A stretch of DNA of 64,000 nucleotides from Streptomyces sp. NBC_00078 (GCF_026343335.1 NZ_JAPELX010000001.1:806001-870000), one strand, 5' to 3'. Numbered from the stretch's first letter, positions 25,710 to 34,749 are shown. The notes: generated by a model not told the origin, from the letters alone. Translations and numbers: made by a program.

Positions 25710-25845
25710 TCAACAATCCGCAGAATGAAGTTATCGGTGGACCTTCCGGATGGTCAACACCATGTCCACGGGGAGCAACGCCGTGATCTGGGCGTGTTCA
25801 CGCCCATCTCACAGCGGGGTATGACCCTTCCCTACCCATGCCCCA

Positions 25846-25877
25846 CCTCACGCACGACTCGCCTCACGCACGACTCG
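25846..25877 (+). repeat. Exact 16-bp tandem duplication
   Basis: CCTCACGCACGACTCG occurs twice back to back (25846-25861 and 25862-25877), in the leader of the secreted EEP gene just before its ribosome site. A simple slippage product. Confidence 0.85.
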
Positions 25878-25905
25878 TCCGGCCGTCGCCACCGAAGGAG
25901 CCCCC

Positions 25906-26847
25906 GTGCCGTACCACCGCCGAGTCGCCCGCCGTCTGGGTATGAAGGCTCTGTTGGCCGCTGCCGTCACCGTGCCCCTCTCCAGCGCCGCGATCTCCGC
26001 CTCGTCCGCCTCGTCGAGGTCGGCCTCGCCCGCCCCGTCCGTCCCTGGGCAGGCGCGCCGGGTACCCCGTCTCGACGTCATGACCTTCAACCTGCGTTTC
26101 GCGAGCACCACCGACCCCAACAGCTGGAGCGCCCGCAGACCGGTGATGCGCGCACTGCTGCGTCGCGCGCACCCTCAGGTCATCGGCACCCAGGAGGGCC
26201 TCTACCAGCAGCTGCGCGACATCGACTCCGACCTCGGACCGGACTACGACTGGATCGGCACGGGGCGCGAGGGCGGCAGCCGCGACGAGTCCACGGCGAT
26301 CTTCTACGACACCGGGCGCCTGGCCCCCGTCGAGCACTACACCTTCTGGCTCTCCGACACCCCGGAAGTCATCCGTTCGAACACCTGGGGCGCCGCCTTC
26401 CCCCGCATCGTCACCTGGGTCCGCTTCCGCGATCTGGCCGACGGCGGACGGGAGTTGTACGTCCTCAACACCCACTTCGACCACGCGAGCCAGTACGCGC
26501 GCGAGCGCAGCGCCTCCCTGATGACGCAACGGATCGCGCAGCTCGACCGCTCGCTGCCGGTCGTGGTGACCGGCGACTTCAACGTCGCCGCGCACAAAAA
26601 CCCGGTCTACGACACGCTCGTGGGTTCGGGCGGCCTCGTCGACACCTGGGACGCGGCGGCGCGGCGCAGTCCCCTGTACGGGACCTTCCACGGCTACCGG
26701 GGACTCACGCCGGACGGCGACCGCATCGACTGGATCCTGACCACGCCGGGGGTGACGACGCACCGGGCGTCGGTCAACACCTTCTCCGCGGACGGCCAGT
26801 TCCCGAGCGACCATCTGCCGGTGCAGGCGTCGATCGGCCTGGAATGA
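25906..26847 (+). CDS. Secreted endonuclease/exonuclease/phosphatase (EEP) family hydrolase
   Basis: A 313-residue protein with an N-terminal signal peptide (YHRRVARRLGMKALLAAAVT, Ala/Ser-rich to about residue 40). The EEP catalytic set is complete: TFNLRF, GTQEGLYQ, NTHFDH, TGDFN, RIDWIL and SDHLPV. The family covers secreted DNases, phosphodiesterases and sphingomyelinase-like enzymes; this one most resembles generic EEP phosphodiesterases. GTG at 25906 with AAGGAG 5 bases upstream. A perfect hairpin follows and also serves the converging etfA gene. Confidence 0.9.
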   Translation: MPYHRRVARRLGMKALLAAAVTVPLSSAAISASSASSRSASPAPSVPGQARRVPRLDVMTFNLRFASTTDPNSWSARRPVMRALLRRAHPQVIGTQEGLYQQLRDIDSDLGPDYDWIGTGREGGSRDESTAIFYDTGRLAPVEHYTFWLSDTPEVIRSNTWGAAFPRIVTWVRFRDLADGGRELYVLNTHFDHASQYARERSASLMTQRIAQLDRSLPVVVTGDFNVAAHKNPVYDTLVGSGGLVDTWDAAARRSPLYGTFHGYRGLTPDGDRIDWILTTPGVTTHRASVNTFSADGQFPSDHLPVQASIGLE

Positions 26848-26848
26848 G

Positions 26849-26890
26849 CCGAGGCCCCCACGGCCGTTCGTGCGGTCGCGGGGGCCTCGG
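26849..26890. terminator. Bidirectional terminator between EEP gene and etfA
   Basis: Perfect 11-bp arms CCGAGGCCCCC (26849-26859) and GGGGGCCTCGG (26880-26890), lying exactly between two converging stop codons. Confidence 0.85.
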
Positions 26891-26905
26891 ACAGGCGTCG
26901 GGAGA

Positions 26906-27868
26906 TCAGCCCTTGCGGGTCTTGATCTCCTCGGTGAGGGCGGGGACGACGTCGAAGAGGTCGCCGACGACGCCGTAGTCGACGAGGTCGAAGATCGGGG
27001 CCTCGGCGTCCTTGTTGACCGCCACGATCGTCTTCGAGGTCTGCATGCCGGCCCGGTGCTGGATGGCGCCGGAGATGCCGTTGGCGATGTACAGCTGCGG
27101 GGAGACGGACTTGCCGGTCTGGCCGACCTGGTTGGTGTGCGGGTACCAGCCCGCGTCCACCGCGGCACGCGAGGCACCCACGGCCGCACCCAGGGAGTCG
27201 GCGAGGGCCTCGATGACTGCGAAGTTCTCGGCGCCGTTGACGCCGCGGCCGCCGGAGACCACGATCGCGGCCTCGGTCAGCTCCGGACGCCCGGTCGACT
27301 CACGCGGCGTACGCCCGGTGACCTTCGTGCCGGCCGCCTTCTCGGAGAAGGACACCGCGAGGGCCTCGACCGTGCCGGCGGCCGGGGCGGCCTCGACCGC
27401 GGCCGAGTTGGGCTTGACGGTGATGACCGGGATGCCCTTGGCGATACGGGACTTGGTGGTGAAGGAGGCGGCGAACACCGACTGGGTGGCGACCGGACCC
27501 TCGTCGCCGGCTTCCAGGTCGGTGGCGTCGGTGATGATGCCGGAGCCGATCCGCAGCGCCAGACGGGCGGCGATCTCCTTGCCCTCGGCGGAGGACGGCA
27601 CCAGCACCGCGGCCGGCGACACCGCGCCGACGGCGGCCTGCAGCGCGTCGACCTTCGGCACCACCAGGTAGTCGGCGTACTCCGACGCCTCGTGGGTCAG
27701 GACCCGGACCGCGCCGTGCTCGGCGAGCACGGCGGCGGTGCCGGCGGCACCGCTGCCCAGCGCGACGGCGACGGGCTCACCGATGCGGCGGGCCAGGGTC
27801 AGCAGCTCCAGGGTGGGCTTGCGGACGGCACCGTCCACGTGGTCGACGTAGACAAGAACTTCAGCCAT
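26906..27868 (-). CDS. etfA: Electron transfer flavoprotein subunit alpha
   Basis: A 320-residue FAD-binding subunit of the electron transfer flavoprotein, which passes electrons from acyl-CoA and other dehydrogenases to the respiratory chain. The N-terminal domain starts [13 protein letters not shown]. The C-terminal FAD domain has the diagnostic [43 protein letters not shown] and [19 protein letters not shown] precedes the ATG at 27868. It follows etfB on the same strand after 109 bases that contain a direct repeat. Confidence 0.97.
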   Translation of the reverse strand: MAEVLVYVDHVDGAVRKPTLELLTLARRIGEPVAVALGSGAAGTAAVLAEHGAVRVLTHEASEYADYLVVPKVDALQAAVGAVSPAAVLVPSSAEGKEIAARLALRIGSGIITDATDLEAGDEGPVATQSVFAASFTTKSRIAKGIPVITVKPNSAAVEAAPAAGTVEALAVSFSEKAAGTKVTGRTPRESTGRPELTEAAIVVSGGRGVNGAENFAVIEALADSLGAAVGASRAAVDAGWYPHTNQVGQTGKSVSPQLYIANGISGAIQHRAGMQTSKTIVAVNKDAEAPIFDLVDYGVVGDLFDVVPALTEEIKTRKG

Positions 27869-27939
27869 GGGATTGCTCTCCTGCGGAAATTGCGAAGCTG
27901 AGGGGCGAGGGACGGTAAGGGAGGCGAGCCCCCAAGGAA

Positions 27940-27979
27940 GGGGGCCACCAAGGCCCTTGGAGGGGCCGCCAGGGCCCTT
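27940..27979. repeat. Imperfect 19-bp direct repeat between etfB and etfA
   Basis: Two copies (27940-27958 and 27961-27979) agree at 16 of 19 positions with a period of 21. Each contains GGGCC and GGCCC-type arms that can fold, as can CCAAGGCCCTTGG at 27948-27960. It may tune the ratio of the two cistrons or protect mRNA ends. Confidence 0.55.
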
Positions 27980-28766
27980 AGATGAACTTCTGGCTCGCGA
28001 GGAACTCGGCGAGCTGCTTGCCGCCCTCGCCCTCGTCCTTGACGATCGTGCCCGCGGTACGGGCCGGACGCTCGGTGGCGGTCTCGACCTTCGTCCAGGC
28101 ACCCGTCAGACCGACCTCGCCGGCGTCGATGTCCAGGTCGGAGAGGTCCCAGGCCTGAACCGGCTTCTTCTTCGCCGCCATGATCCCCTTGAACGACGGG
28201 TAGCGGGCCTCACCCGACTGGTCGGTCACCGACACCACCGCCGGAAGCGAGGCCTCCAGCTGCTCGGACGCCGCGTCGCCGTCCCGGCGGCCCGTCACCG
28301 CGCCGTCCTGCACCGAGACCTCGGACAGCAGCGTCACCTGCGGCACACCCAGCCGCTCGGCGACCAGCGCGGGCACGATGCCCGCCGTGCCGTCGGTGGA
28401 GGCCATGCCCGAGACCACCAGGTCGAAGCCGGCCTTCTCGATCGCCTTCGCCAGCACCAGCGACGTAGCGATCGCGTCGCTGCCGTGCAGGTCCTCGTCC
28501 TCGACGTGGATCGCCTTGTCCGCGCCCATCGACAGCGCCTTGCGCAGCGCGTCCTTGGCGTCCTCAGGACCCACCGTCAACACGGTGATCTCCACGTCGT
28601 CGTCGGAGTTCTCGGAGATCTGCAGCGCCTGCTCGACCGCGTACTCGTCCAGCTCGGAGAGCAGACCGTCCACGTCGTCCCGGTCGACGGTCAGGTCATC
28701 GGCGAAGTGCCGGTCGCCAGTGGCGTCGGGCACGTACTTCACAGTGACAACGATCCTCAAGCTCAC
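27978..28766 (-). CDS. etfB: Electron transfer flavoprotein subunit beta
   Basis: A 262-residue AMP-binding subunit that pairs with EtfA. It begins SLRIVVTVKYVPD and contains ALRKALSMGADKAIHV, LVVSGMASTDGTAGIVP and the C-terminal loop YPSFKGIMAAKKKP, which is the dehydrogenase-recognition region of ETF-beta. The GTG at 28766 is fixed by AGGAGAG 8 bases upstream. It is first in the etfB-etfA operon; a TACT-N4-AGTA site upstream may control it. Confidence 0.97.
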   Translation of the reverse strand: MSLRIVVTVKYVPDATGDRHFADDLTVDRDDVDGLLSELDEYAVEQALQISENSDDDVEITVLTVGPEDAKDALRKALSMGADKAIHVEDEDLHGSDAIATSLVLAKAIEKAGFDLVVSGMASTDGTAGIVPALVAERLGVPQVTLLSEVSVQDGAVTGRRDGDAASEQLEASLPAVVSVTDQSGEARYPSFKGIMAAKKKPVQAWDLSDLDIDAGEVGLTGAWTKVETATERPARTAGTIVKDEGEGGKQLAEFLASQKFI

Positions 28767-28875
28767 GCCGGCTCTCCTACTGCAATCGTCATTTCGGTGC
28801 TGCCTACTTTCAGGCAGCATAGGCGCCTCAAGCGGCCGATCCCGCTCGGGGCGACCCACGCCCCGAGCGAAATAT

Positions 28876-28887
28876 TACTCGCCAGTA
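28876..28887. promoter_or_regulatory. TACT-N4-AGTA operator upstream of etfB
   Basis: TACTCGCCAGTA is an inverted repeat of the kind used by TetR-family regulators of fatty-acid metabolism in actinobacteria. On the minus strand it overlaps TAATAT, a possible -10 of etfBA. An AAGCGCTT lies at 28911-28918. Position relative to the start is about 110 bases upstream. Confidence 0.5.
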
Positions 28888-28986
28888 CACCCAGTTCGTT
28901 CCCGCTAAGCAAGCGCTTTGAACTGTGACCTTTGCAACGCAGCGTAATCGGAACTCGACCGCTTCGCAGAAGGAACCGGCCGACGG

Positions 28987-29502
28987 TCAGTCACGCAGTC
29001 CGTTGAACCGCCCCTGGTGGTAGACGAGCGGGCGGCCGCGGCCCGTGGGGTCGCCGAGCACGACCTCGGCGAGCACGATGCGGTGGTCGGCTGCGGGGAC
29101 GCGGCCGACGACCCGGCAGACCAGCCAGGCCAGCACGTCGTCGAGGACAGGCACGCCTTCGGGACCCTCGCGCCAGGCGGTGGGCGCGCCGAACCGGTCC
29201 GCGCCGCTCCTGGCGAAGGTGGCAGCCAAGTCCTGCTGATGGTCGCCGAGTATGTGGACGCCGATGTGGTCGGTCACCGATATCGCCGGCCAGCTGGAGG
29301 CTCCCGTGCTGATGCCGAAGGAGAGCAGCGGGGGTTCGGCGGAGACCGAGGTGAGGGAGGTGGCGGTGAAGCCGACCGGACCGGCGTCGCCTTGTGCGGT
29401 GATCACGGCGACTCCCGCGGCGTGCCGGCGGAAGACGGAGCGCAGCAGGTCGGGAGAGGCGAGCTGGGAGGTACGAGTGCCGAGGCCGGACGTGGCCGTC
29501 AT
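28987..29502 (-). CDS. Flavin reductase-like domain protein
   Basis: A 171-residue protein of the FMN-binding split-barrel flavin reductase family: LLRSVFRRHAAGVAVITAQG, PVGFTATSLTSVSAEPPLLSFGIS and DHRIVLAEVVLGD. It probably supplies reduced FMN/FAD to a monooxygenase using NAD(P)H, but no monooxygenase is adjacent. The ATG at 29502 with AAGGACA upstream is preferred to a start 16 codons earlier. Confidence 0.9.
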   Translation of the reverse strand: MTATSGLGTRTSQLASPDLLRSVFRRHAAGVAVITAQGDAGPVGFTATSLTSVSAEPPLLSFGISTGASSWPAISVTDHIGVHILGDHQQDLAATFARSGADRFGAPTAWREGPEGVPVLDDVLAWLVCRVVGRVPAADHRIVLAEVVLGDPTGRGRPLVYHQGRFNGLRD

Positions 29503-29709
29503 GGAATTGTCCTTCTGCGAGGAGGGGCGAGCGGAGTCGTGGCTGCTCAACAGCTCGGACAGCGCGCACTCGCGGTGCGGGCGAGGTCGACGTGGACCCG
29601 CCCGAAGAGAAGGAGTTCCGGTGGCATACGGTCAGGTTGACGATAGGTGGTGCGCACAGTCAAGTACGTTCCGGCATATGGGAGATGCCTCACCCTGCGC
29701 TCACAGCTG

Positions 29710-30138
29710 TCAAACCGCCTCGCCCAGCGCCGCGATGACGTCGGCCTTGCGCGGCTGGCCGGTGGCGCGTCGCACGACCCGGCCGTCTGCGTCGAGGACC
29801 AGCACCGTCGGGGTCTTGAGGATGTCGAGTTCGCGCACGAGGTCCAGGTGGTCCTCCGCGTCGATCTCGACGTGGCTCACGCCCGGGACCATTGCGGCCA
29901 CCTCGCCGAGGAGGCGCCGGGTAGCCCTGCAGGGCGCACAGAAGGCGCTGGAGAACTGCACGAGCGTGGCGCGCTCCCCCAGTTCCTGCCCCAACTCGGC
30001 CGCCCCCAGCCGCTTTCCGCCGTCTCGCCCACGCACGCGCACCCTCCCGCTTCGCTGCCGATGCAGCATTCCATAGGCGCTCGCCACCACGAGCACCACC
30101 GCGCACACCACGACTCCGTTCATCACCTGCACAAGCAT
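29710..30138 (-). CDS. Thioredoxin-family membrane-anchored protein
   Basis: A 142-residue protein: an N-terminal membrane helix (about residues 5-24, VVVCAVVLVVASAYG) followed by a thioredoxin fold with the redox motif FCAPC near residues 66-70 and the cis-Pro TPTVLVLD. It is divergent from a DUF4395 gene; thioredoxin-like and DUF4395 proteins are often neighbours, so the two may form a thiol-redox pair. The start could be ATG 30138 or ATG 30123; neither has a clear ribosome site. Confidence 0.87.
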   Translation of the reverse strand: MLVQVMNGVVVCAVVLVVASAYGMLHRQRSGRVRVRGRDGGKRLGAAELGQELGERATLVQFSSAFCAPCRATRRLLGEVAAMVPGVSHVEIDAEDHLDLVRELDILKTPTVLVLDADGRVVRRATGQPRKADVIAALGEAV

Positions 30139-30198
30139 TCACGAGACTGCAAAGATTCCCGGCGCCCCAGATCGTCTCCGTTGCGGAATGCTTGGTTC

Positions 30199-30615
30199 AT
30201 GGACATCGATGTGAGGGGGCCCCGCTTCGGGGCTGCCGTGACGACCGTCGTCCTCGCGGTCGTGTTGATCACCGGGAGCGGCTGGCTGCTGGCCTGGCAG
30301 ACGCTGGCGTTCGCGCTCGGCGCGGCGGGCGGGGTGGGCCGTTCTCCGTACGGCTGGCTGTTCCGCAAGGCCGTGCGGCCCCGGATCGGGCCGCCGACCG
30401 AGTTCGAGTCGCCCCAGCCGCCGCGGTTCGCACAGGCGGTGGGCCTGCTCTTCGCGGGCGTCGGGCTGGTCGGTTACGCACTGGGGCCGAGCTGGCTGGC
30501 ACTCGCCGCGACCGGGGCCGCGCTCGCCGCCGCGTTCCTCAATGCCGCGTTCGGGTACTGCCTCGGATGCGAGATGTACCTGGTCGTGCGCCGCGTGACC
30601 GTCCGTACGGAGTAA
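30199..30615 (+). CDS. DUF4395 family membrane protein
   Basis: A 138-residue protein with four hydrophobic segments. It begins DIDVRGPRFGAAVTTVV, typical of DUF4395, and the last helix holds the Cys pair CLGCEMY, a plausible disulfide that could exchange with the divergent thioredoxin-like protein. ATG at 30199. The 60-base gap to the thioredoxin gene must hold both promoters. Confidence 0.85.
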   Translation: MDIDVRGPRFGAAVTTVVLAVVLITGSGWLLAWQTLAFALGAAGGVGRSPYGWLFRKAVRPRIGPPTEFESPQPPRFAQAVGLLFAGVGLVGYALGPSWLALAATGAALAAAFLNAAFGYCLGCEMYLVVRRVTVRTE

Positions 30616-30799
30616 AGGGGGAGAAAAGGTCCGAGGTCGAACTGATGAATGACGTGACGAGGATCTCGCCGTTCTGCGGCACCAGGGCTGGCCACCCGTT
30701 CGTTCTTGGGGCACGATCTGCGCAATGCCGTAAACCTACGGCTGCGTAACTTCCCGCCGGGAGAACCCATCCGGGCAGAGAGAAGGGTCCACCCCGTCC

Positions 30800-31528
30800 A
30801 TGGCTGAGCTTGTCTACCGTCCCGTCGTGGGTCTCGCCCAAACGCTGTTCAAGGCCTGGGACCTCAAGATCGACTGCAAGGGGTCGGAGAACATTCCGCG
30901 CTCGGGCGGCGCCGTGCTGGTGAGCAATCACATCAGCTACCTGGACTTCATCTTCGACGGTATGGCCGCCCTGCCGCAGAAGCGTCTGGTGCGCTTCATG
31001 GCGAAGGAGTCGGTGTTCCGGCACAAGATCTCCGGTCCGCTGATGCGCGGGATGAAGCACATCCCGGTGGACCGCAAGCAGGGTGAGACGGCGTACCAGC
31101 ACGCGCTGCAGTCGCTGCGTTCCGGCGAGATCGTCGGCGTCTTCCCCGAGGCGACCATCTCGCAGTCCTTCACCCTGAAGAGCTTCAAGTCGGGTGCCGC
31201 GCGCATGGCCCAGGAGGCCGGCGTCCCGCTCATCCCGATCGCTCTGTGGGGTACTCAGCGCCTTTGGACCAAGGGCCACCCGCGCAACTTCAGGCGCAGC
31301 CACACGCCGATCACCATTCGGGTCGGCGAGCCGGTCGAAGCACCCCAGGACCAGTACGCGGGCGCCATCACGCGGCGCCTGCGCGAGCGCGTCCAGGAGC
31401 TCCTGGAGGCAGCCCAGCGCGCCTACCCCGTACGCCCCAAGGACCCGGACGACACCTGGTGGATGCCCGCCCATCTCGGTGGCACCGCGCCGACCCCCGA
31501 AGAGGTGAAGGCGGCCGAAGCTCGCTGA
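30800..31528 (+). CDS. plsC: 1-acyl-sn-glycerol-3-phosphate acyltransferase
   Basis: A 242-residue membrane-associated acyltransferase that makes phosphatidic acid. Motif I is NHISYLD (43-49), the HX4D catalytic pair. Motif III is FPEATIS (115-121), an Ala variant of FPEGT, and VPLIPIALWG is motif IV. ATG at 30800 follows AGAGAAGGG. It converges with the B3/B4 gene, only 4 bases apart. The substitution in motif III is seen in some actinobacterial members. Confidence 0.92.
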   Translation: MAELVYRPVVGLAQTLFKAWDLKIDCKGSENIPRSGGAVLVSNHISYLDFIFDGMAALPQKRLVRFMAKESVFRHKISGPLMRGMKHIPVDRKQGETAYQHALQSLRSGEIVGVFPEATISQSFTLKSFKSGAARMAQEAGVPLIPIALWGTQRLWTKGHPRNFRRSHTPITIRVGEPVEAPQDQYAGAITRRLRERVQELLEAAQRAYPVRPKDPDDTWWMPAHLGGTAPTPEEVKAAEAR

Positions 31529-31532
31529 ATCG

Positions 31533-32225
31533 TCACTCCGGGGCGTGGACGGTGATCTGTGCCCCGGGGCTGAACTTCTCCAGCAGCTCGGCGAGTTCGG
31601 CCCCCGCCTGCTCCACCTCGGCGACGGGCATCGGGGCCAGGCCCTCCAGCAGGAAGATACCCGAGACGGTCTCCTCGGTGAGGCGGGTGCGAGGGCCCTG
31701 GCGCCAGTTCCAGCGTCGGCAGGTCACTCCCGCGTCGTCACGCCAGATCACCTCGCCGGCGTCGGGGTGTTCGACGGCCTGCTCCCCACCGGCCACGGTC
31801 ACGAAGTCCTCGTCGCCGACGGCCCGTACGAGCTGCATGCCTCCGTGGATGCGGTCGATGTCCTCGCCCCCGACGGGGATCAGGTGGGCGACGCTGATGG
31901 CGTTGTAGAGGTCGACGAGCAGGTTGATGCGGGGCAGGCCGCCGTCCGTCAGCGCCCTCTTGGCCAGCGCCTCGGCCGAGTTGCGGGTGCGCGAGGGCTT
32001 GGAGCCGAACGCCGTGTAGACCTCGCGCCAGGCCGCCATGTACGGGTCCTCGTGCGGGGCACGCCCGTCAAGGCGTGCGGCGAGACGGCGGGCCGCGTCG
32101 TCGAGCAGGGCCGAACCGGCTTCCGTACTGGGGCCGTTGACCAGGCCGTGCGCCTCGATCGCCAGGTGGGTGAAGCCGGGCGCGAGGGCGCGCACCTCGT
32201 CGGACACGGTCAGGGAGAGAGTCAT
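31533..32225 (-). CDS. B3/B4 tRNA-binding-domain protein
   Basis: A 230-residue stand-alone protein with the B3/B4 domain found in the beta subunit of phenylalanyl-tRNA synthetase: NSAEALAKRALTDGGLPRIN, LVDLYNAISVAHLIPVGGED and WRDDAGVTCRRWNWRQG. Free-standing forms are thought to act as editing or amino-acid-binding proteins. It lies 9 bases after the transglutaminase-like gene on the same strand, so they are co-transcribed. Confidence 0.9.
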   Translation of the reverse strand: MTLSLTVSDEVRALAPGFTHLAIEAHGLVNGPSTEAGSALLDDAARRLAARLDGRAPHEDPYMAAWREVYTAFGSKPSRTRNSAEALAKRALTDGGLPRINLLVDLYNAISVAHLIPVGGEDIDRIHGGMQLVRAVGDEDFVTVAGGEQAVEHPDAGEVIWRDDAGVTCRRWNWRQGPRTRLTEETVSGIFLLEGLAPMPVAEVEQAGAELAELLEKFSPGAQITVHAPE

Positions 32226-32234
32226 CGGCTTGCC

Positions 32235-32807
32235 TCAGAGTGCGGTGGGGAGGGTCTTCCAGAGATACGACCGGTCGGGGGCGGCTCGGAGAACGCTCAG
32301 CACGGTCGGGTGTGGTTCAGCGTACAGGACTGGATAGTCCAGCTCATTGGACTCCAGGTCGGGCGTGAAGGCCAGCCGCTCGCCCTTGAGGGAGAACTGG
32401 GCGTCCACACCCGGCTTGTTTCCGCGCGGGTCCTGCCGATGCCAGGCGCCGTTGAACCGCACTGCGACCAAGCCGTGCACCACGTCGAACCGCTGATAGC
32501 AGAGCGCGGTCGGGATGCCCTCGGCCCGCAGCAGGGCCGCCAGCGCGTGCGCCTTGGCGTAGCAGATGCCCGTGCCCTGCTCCAGAACGTCGGAGGCGCG
32601 CCAGGTGACGCGCGGGTCACCGGAATCCTGTGAGTGCGGGATCGTGTCCCGCACGAACTCGAAGGCCAAGCGCGCATAGGCATACGAGTCCATCGCCTTC
32701 TTGGCGAGACGCGAAGCCGTCTCCCGGACCAGCGGGTGGCCATGATCGATGACCTCGTCGGCGGCCAAGTATGCGGACAGGTCAGGGGTGTTCTGGATCA
32801 GCTCCAT
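32235..32807 (-). CDS. Transglutaminase-like domain protein
   Basis: A 190-residue cytoplasmic protein with the complete triad of the transglutaminase-like superfamily: Cys82 in GTGICYAKAHALAALL, His111 in VVHGLVAV and Asp126 in RQDPRG. Such proteins are mostly peptidases or amidases. It precedes the B3/B4 gene and follows the aldolase gene with an 84-base gap. Unlike the protein at 1605-2447, its His and Asp are intact. Confidence 0.9.
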   Translation of the reverse strand: MELIQNTPDLSAYLAADEVIDHGHPLVRETASRLAKKAMDSYAYARLAFEFVRDTIPHSQDSGDPRVTWRASDVLEQGTGICYAKAHALAALLRAEGIPTALCYQRFDVVHGLVAVRFNGAWHRQDPRGNKPGVDAQFSLKGERLAFTPDLESNELDYPVLYAEPHPTVLSVLRAAPDRSYLWKTLPTAL

Positions 32808-32891
32808 GCCCGCAGAGCATAGGAATGCGATCGCCCGACAGTCAATGACTTTTCACGTGATCGCATACCTATGCATTATCAAGGACGGTGG

Positions 32892-33962
32892 TTATCGCGC
32901 CATCTCTTCCTTCAGCGCCGCGACGAACGAGTCCACGTCCTCCTCGGTCGTGTCGAAGGTGCACATCCAGCGCACGACTCCCTCGGCCTCGTCCCAGAAG
33001 TAGAACCGGAACCGCTTCTGCAGACGCTCGCTCACGTCGTGCGGGAGCTTGGCGAACACCCCGTTGGCCTGCACCGGATAGAGGATCTCCACCCCGTGCA
33101 CGGCGCGCACGCCCTCGGCCAGCCGCTGGGCCATCTCGTTGGCGTGGCGGGCGTTGCGCAGCCACAGGTCCTTGGCGAGCAAAGCCTCCAACTGCACCGA
33201 GACGAAACGCATCTTGGAGGCGAGCTGCATGGACAGCTTGCGCAGGTGCTTCATATGGCTGACGGCGTCCTGGTCGATGACGACCACGGCCTCGCCGAAC
33301 AGTGCACCGTTCTTCGTCCCGCCCAGGGAGAGGATGTCGACGCCGGCCGCGTTGGTGAACGTCCGCATCGGGACGTTCAGCGAGGCTGCCGCGTTGGCTA
33401 TGCGGGAGCCGTCCAGGTGCACCTTCATGCCGTGCGCATGGGCGTGGTCGCAGATCGCACGGATCTCGTCCGGCGTGTAGAGCGTGCCCAGCTCCGTGCT
33501 CTGGGTGATCGAGACGACCTGCGGCATCGCACGGTGCTCGTCGTCCCATCCGTACGCCTGCCGGTCGATCAGCTCGGGGGTGAGCTTGCCGTCGGGCGTG
33601 GGCACGGTGAGCAGCTTCAGGCCGCCCATGCGCTCGGGGGCGCCGCCCTCGTCGACGTTGATGTGCGCGCTCTCGGCGCAGATCACCGCGCCCCAGCGGT
33701 CGGTGACCGCCTGGAGCGCGACGACGTTCGCACCGGTGCCGTTGAAGACCGGGAAGGCCTCCGCCGTGGAGCCGAAGTGGCTGCGGACGATGCTCTGGAG
33801 GTTCTCGGTGTAGTCGTCCTCGCCATACGCGACCTGGTGCCCGCCGTTGGCCAGGGCCAGGGCGGCGAGCACCTCCGGGTGGGCCCCGGCGTAGTTGTCG
33901 CTGGCGAAGCCGCGGACCTCCGGGTCGTGATGACGACGCGCGTCGGTCTTCGGGGGGTTCAC
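32892..33962 (-). CDS. Threonine-aldolase/beta-eliminating-lyase family PLP enzyme
   Basis: A 356-residue PLP enzyme of fold type I in the low-specificity L-threonine aldolase family. FASDNYAGAHPEVL opens the catalytic core, VFNGTGANVVAL binds the phosphate, and the PLP-binding Lys is in SLGGTKNGALFGEA. VHLDGSRIANAAASL carries the Asp that pairs with the pyridine nitrogen. The GTG at 33962 overlaps the SDR stop as GTGA; a GTG six codons upstream is also possible. Translational coupling argues for a shared pathway with the SDR and DUF6421. Confidence 0.92.
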   Translation of the reverse strand: MNPPKTDARRHHDPEVRGFASDNYAGAHPEVLAALALANGGHQVAYGEDDYTENLQSIVRSHFGSTAEAFPVFNGTGANVVALQAVTDRWGAVICAESAHINVDEGGAPERMGGLKLLTVPTPDGKLTPELIDRQAYGWDDEHRAMPQVVSITQSTELGTLYTPDEIRAICDHAHAHGMKVHLDGSRIANAAASLNVPMRTFTNAAGVDILSLGGTKNGALFGEAVVVIDQDAVSHMKHLRKLSMQLASKMRFVSVQLEALLAKDLWLRNARHANEMAQRLAEGVRAVHGVEILYPVQANGVFAKLPHDVSERLQKRFRFYFWDEAEGVVRWMCTFDTTEEDVDSFVAALKEEMAR

Positions 33963-34708
33963 GGCTTCTCGGTCAGCCACAGACGCTTTCCGTTCACTTC
34001 GGCGGCGGACTTGCTCCAGACGTCGGCGATGGCCTCGGCGAGGTCCGTGACGTCCGTGAAGCCCGCGAACTTCGCGTTGGGGCGATCGGCGCGCATCGCG
34101 TCGTGCACCAACGCCTTCACCACCAGGATCGCAGCCGCCGACGTCGGCCCCTCGGCGCCCCCGGCCTTGCGGAAGTAGTCGGCCATGGCCAGGGTCCACG
34201 CCTCGGACGCGGCCTTGGCGGCGGCGTACGCGGCGTTGCCCGCGGTGGGCTTGGTCGCGCCCGCGGCGCTGATCAGCACGTACCGTCCGCGCTCGCTGCG
34301 CTGCAGCGCCTCGGAGAAGGCGAGGGAGGTGTGCTGCACGGTGCGGATGAGCAGCAGCTCCAGGAAGTCCCAGTCGTCCAGGCTCGTCTTGATGAAGGTC
34401 TCGCTGCCGCGCCAGCCGCCCACGAGGTGGACCAGGCCGTCGACGCGACCGAACTCCTTCTCGATGTGCGTGGCCCACTCCTGGGTGGACTCCAGGTCCA
34501 GCAGGTCGACGGGCTCGCCGGTGACGGTGGCGCCGCCCGACGCGTAGCGGGCCGCGTCCACCGCCTCCGCGAGCCGCTCGGGGTCGTTGTCGGCGGCGAC
34601 GACGGTCGCCCCCGCTTCGGCCAGCCGCAGCAGCGTCGCCCGGCCGGCGGGTCCGCCCGCGCCGGCGACCGCGATCACCGCACCGCTGAGAGCTCCGTTA
34701 CCCGCCAT
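33959..34708 (-). CDS. SDR family oxidoreductase
   Basis: A 249-residue short-chain dehydrogenase. The cofactor loop is VIAVAGAGGPAGRATLL, a variant of TGxxxGxG, and the acidic DND after strand 2 favours NAD. The active site has Ser in LISAAGA and YAAAK as the YxxxK pair. The ATG at 34708 is fixed by AGGAGGCG; an upstream GTG at 34753 overlaps the DUF6421 stop but would add 15 unconserved residues. It is the second gene of the DUF6421 cluster. Confidence 0.9.
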   Translation of the reverse strand: MAGNGALSGAVIAVAGAGGPAGRATLLRLAEAGATVVAADNDPERLAEAVDAARYASGGATVTGEPVDLLDLESTQEWATHIEKEFGRVDGLVHLVGGWRGSETFIKTSLDDWDFLELLLIRTVQHTSLAFSEALQRSERGRYVLISAAGATKPTAGNAAYAAAKAASEAWTLAMADYFRKAGGAEGPTSAAAILVVKALVHDAMRADRPNAKFAGFTDVTDLAEAIADVWSKSAAEVNGKRLWLTEKP

Positions 34709-34749
34709 GGTCTTCGCCTCCTGAGCAGTGTTCCTGGTGGTGCGGTCGC

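Noticed and set aside
30100..30198. Possible SigR-type promoter (GGGAAT) before the thioredoxin-like gene
   Set aside because: The spacing to a GTT-like -10 is off by one and the -10 would fall inside the start region, so it cannot drive the gene as annotated.
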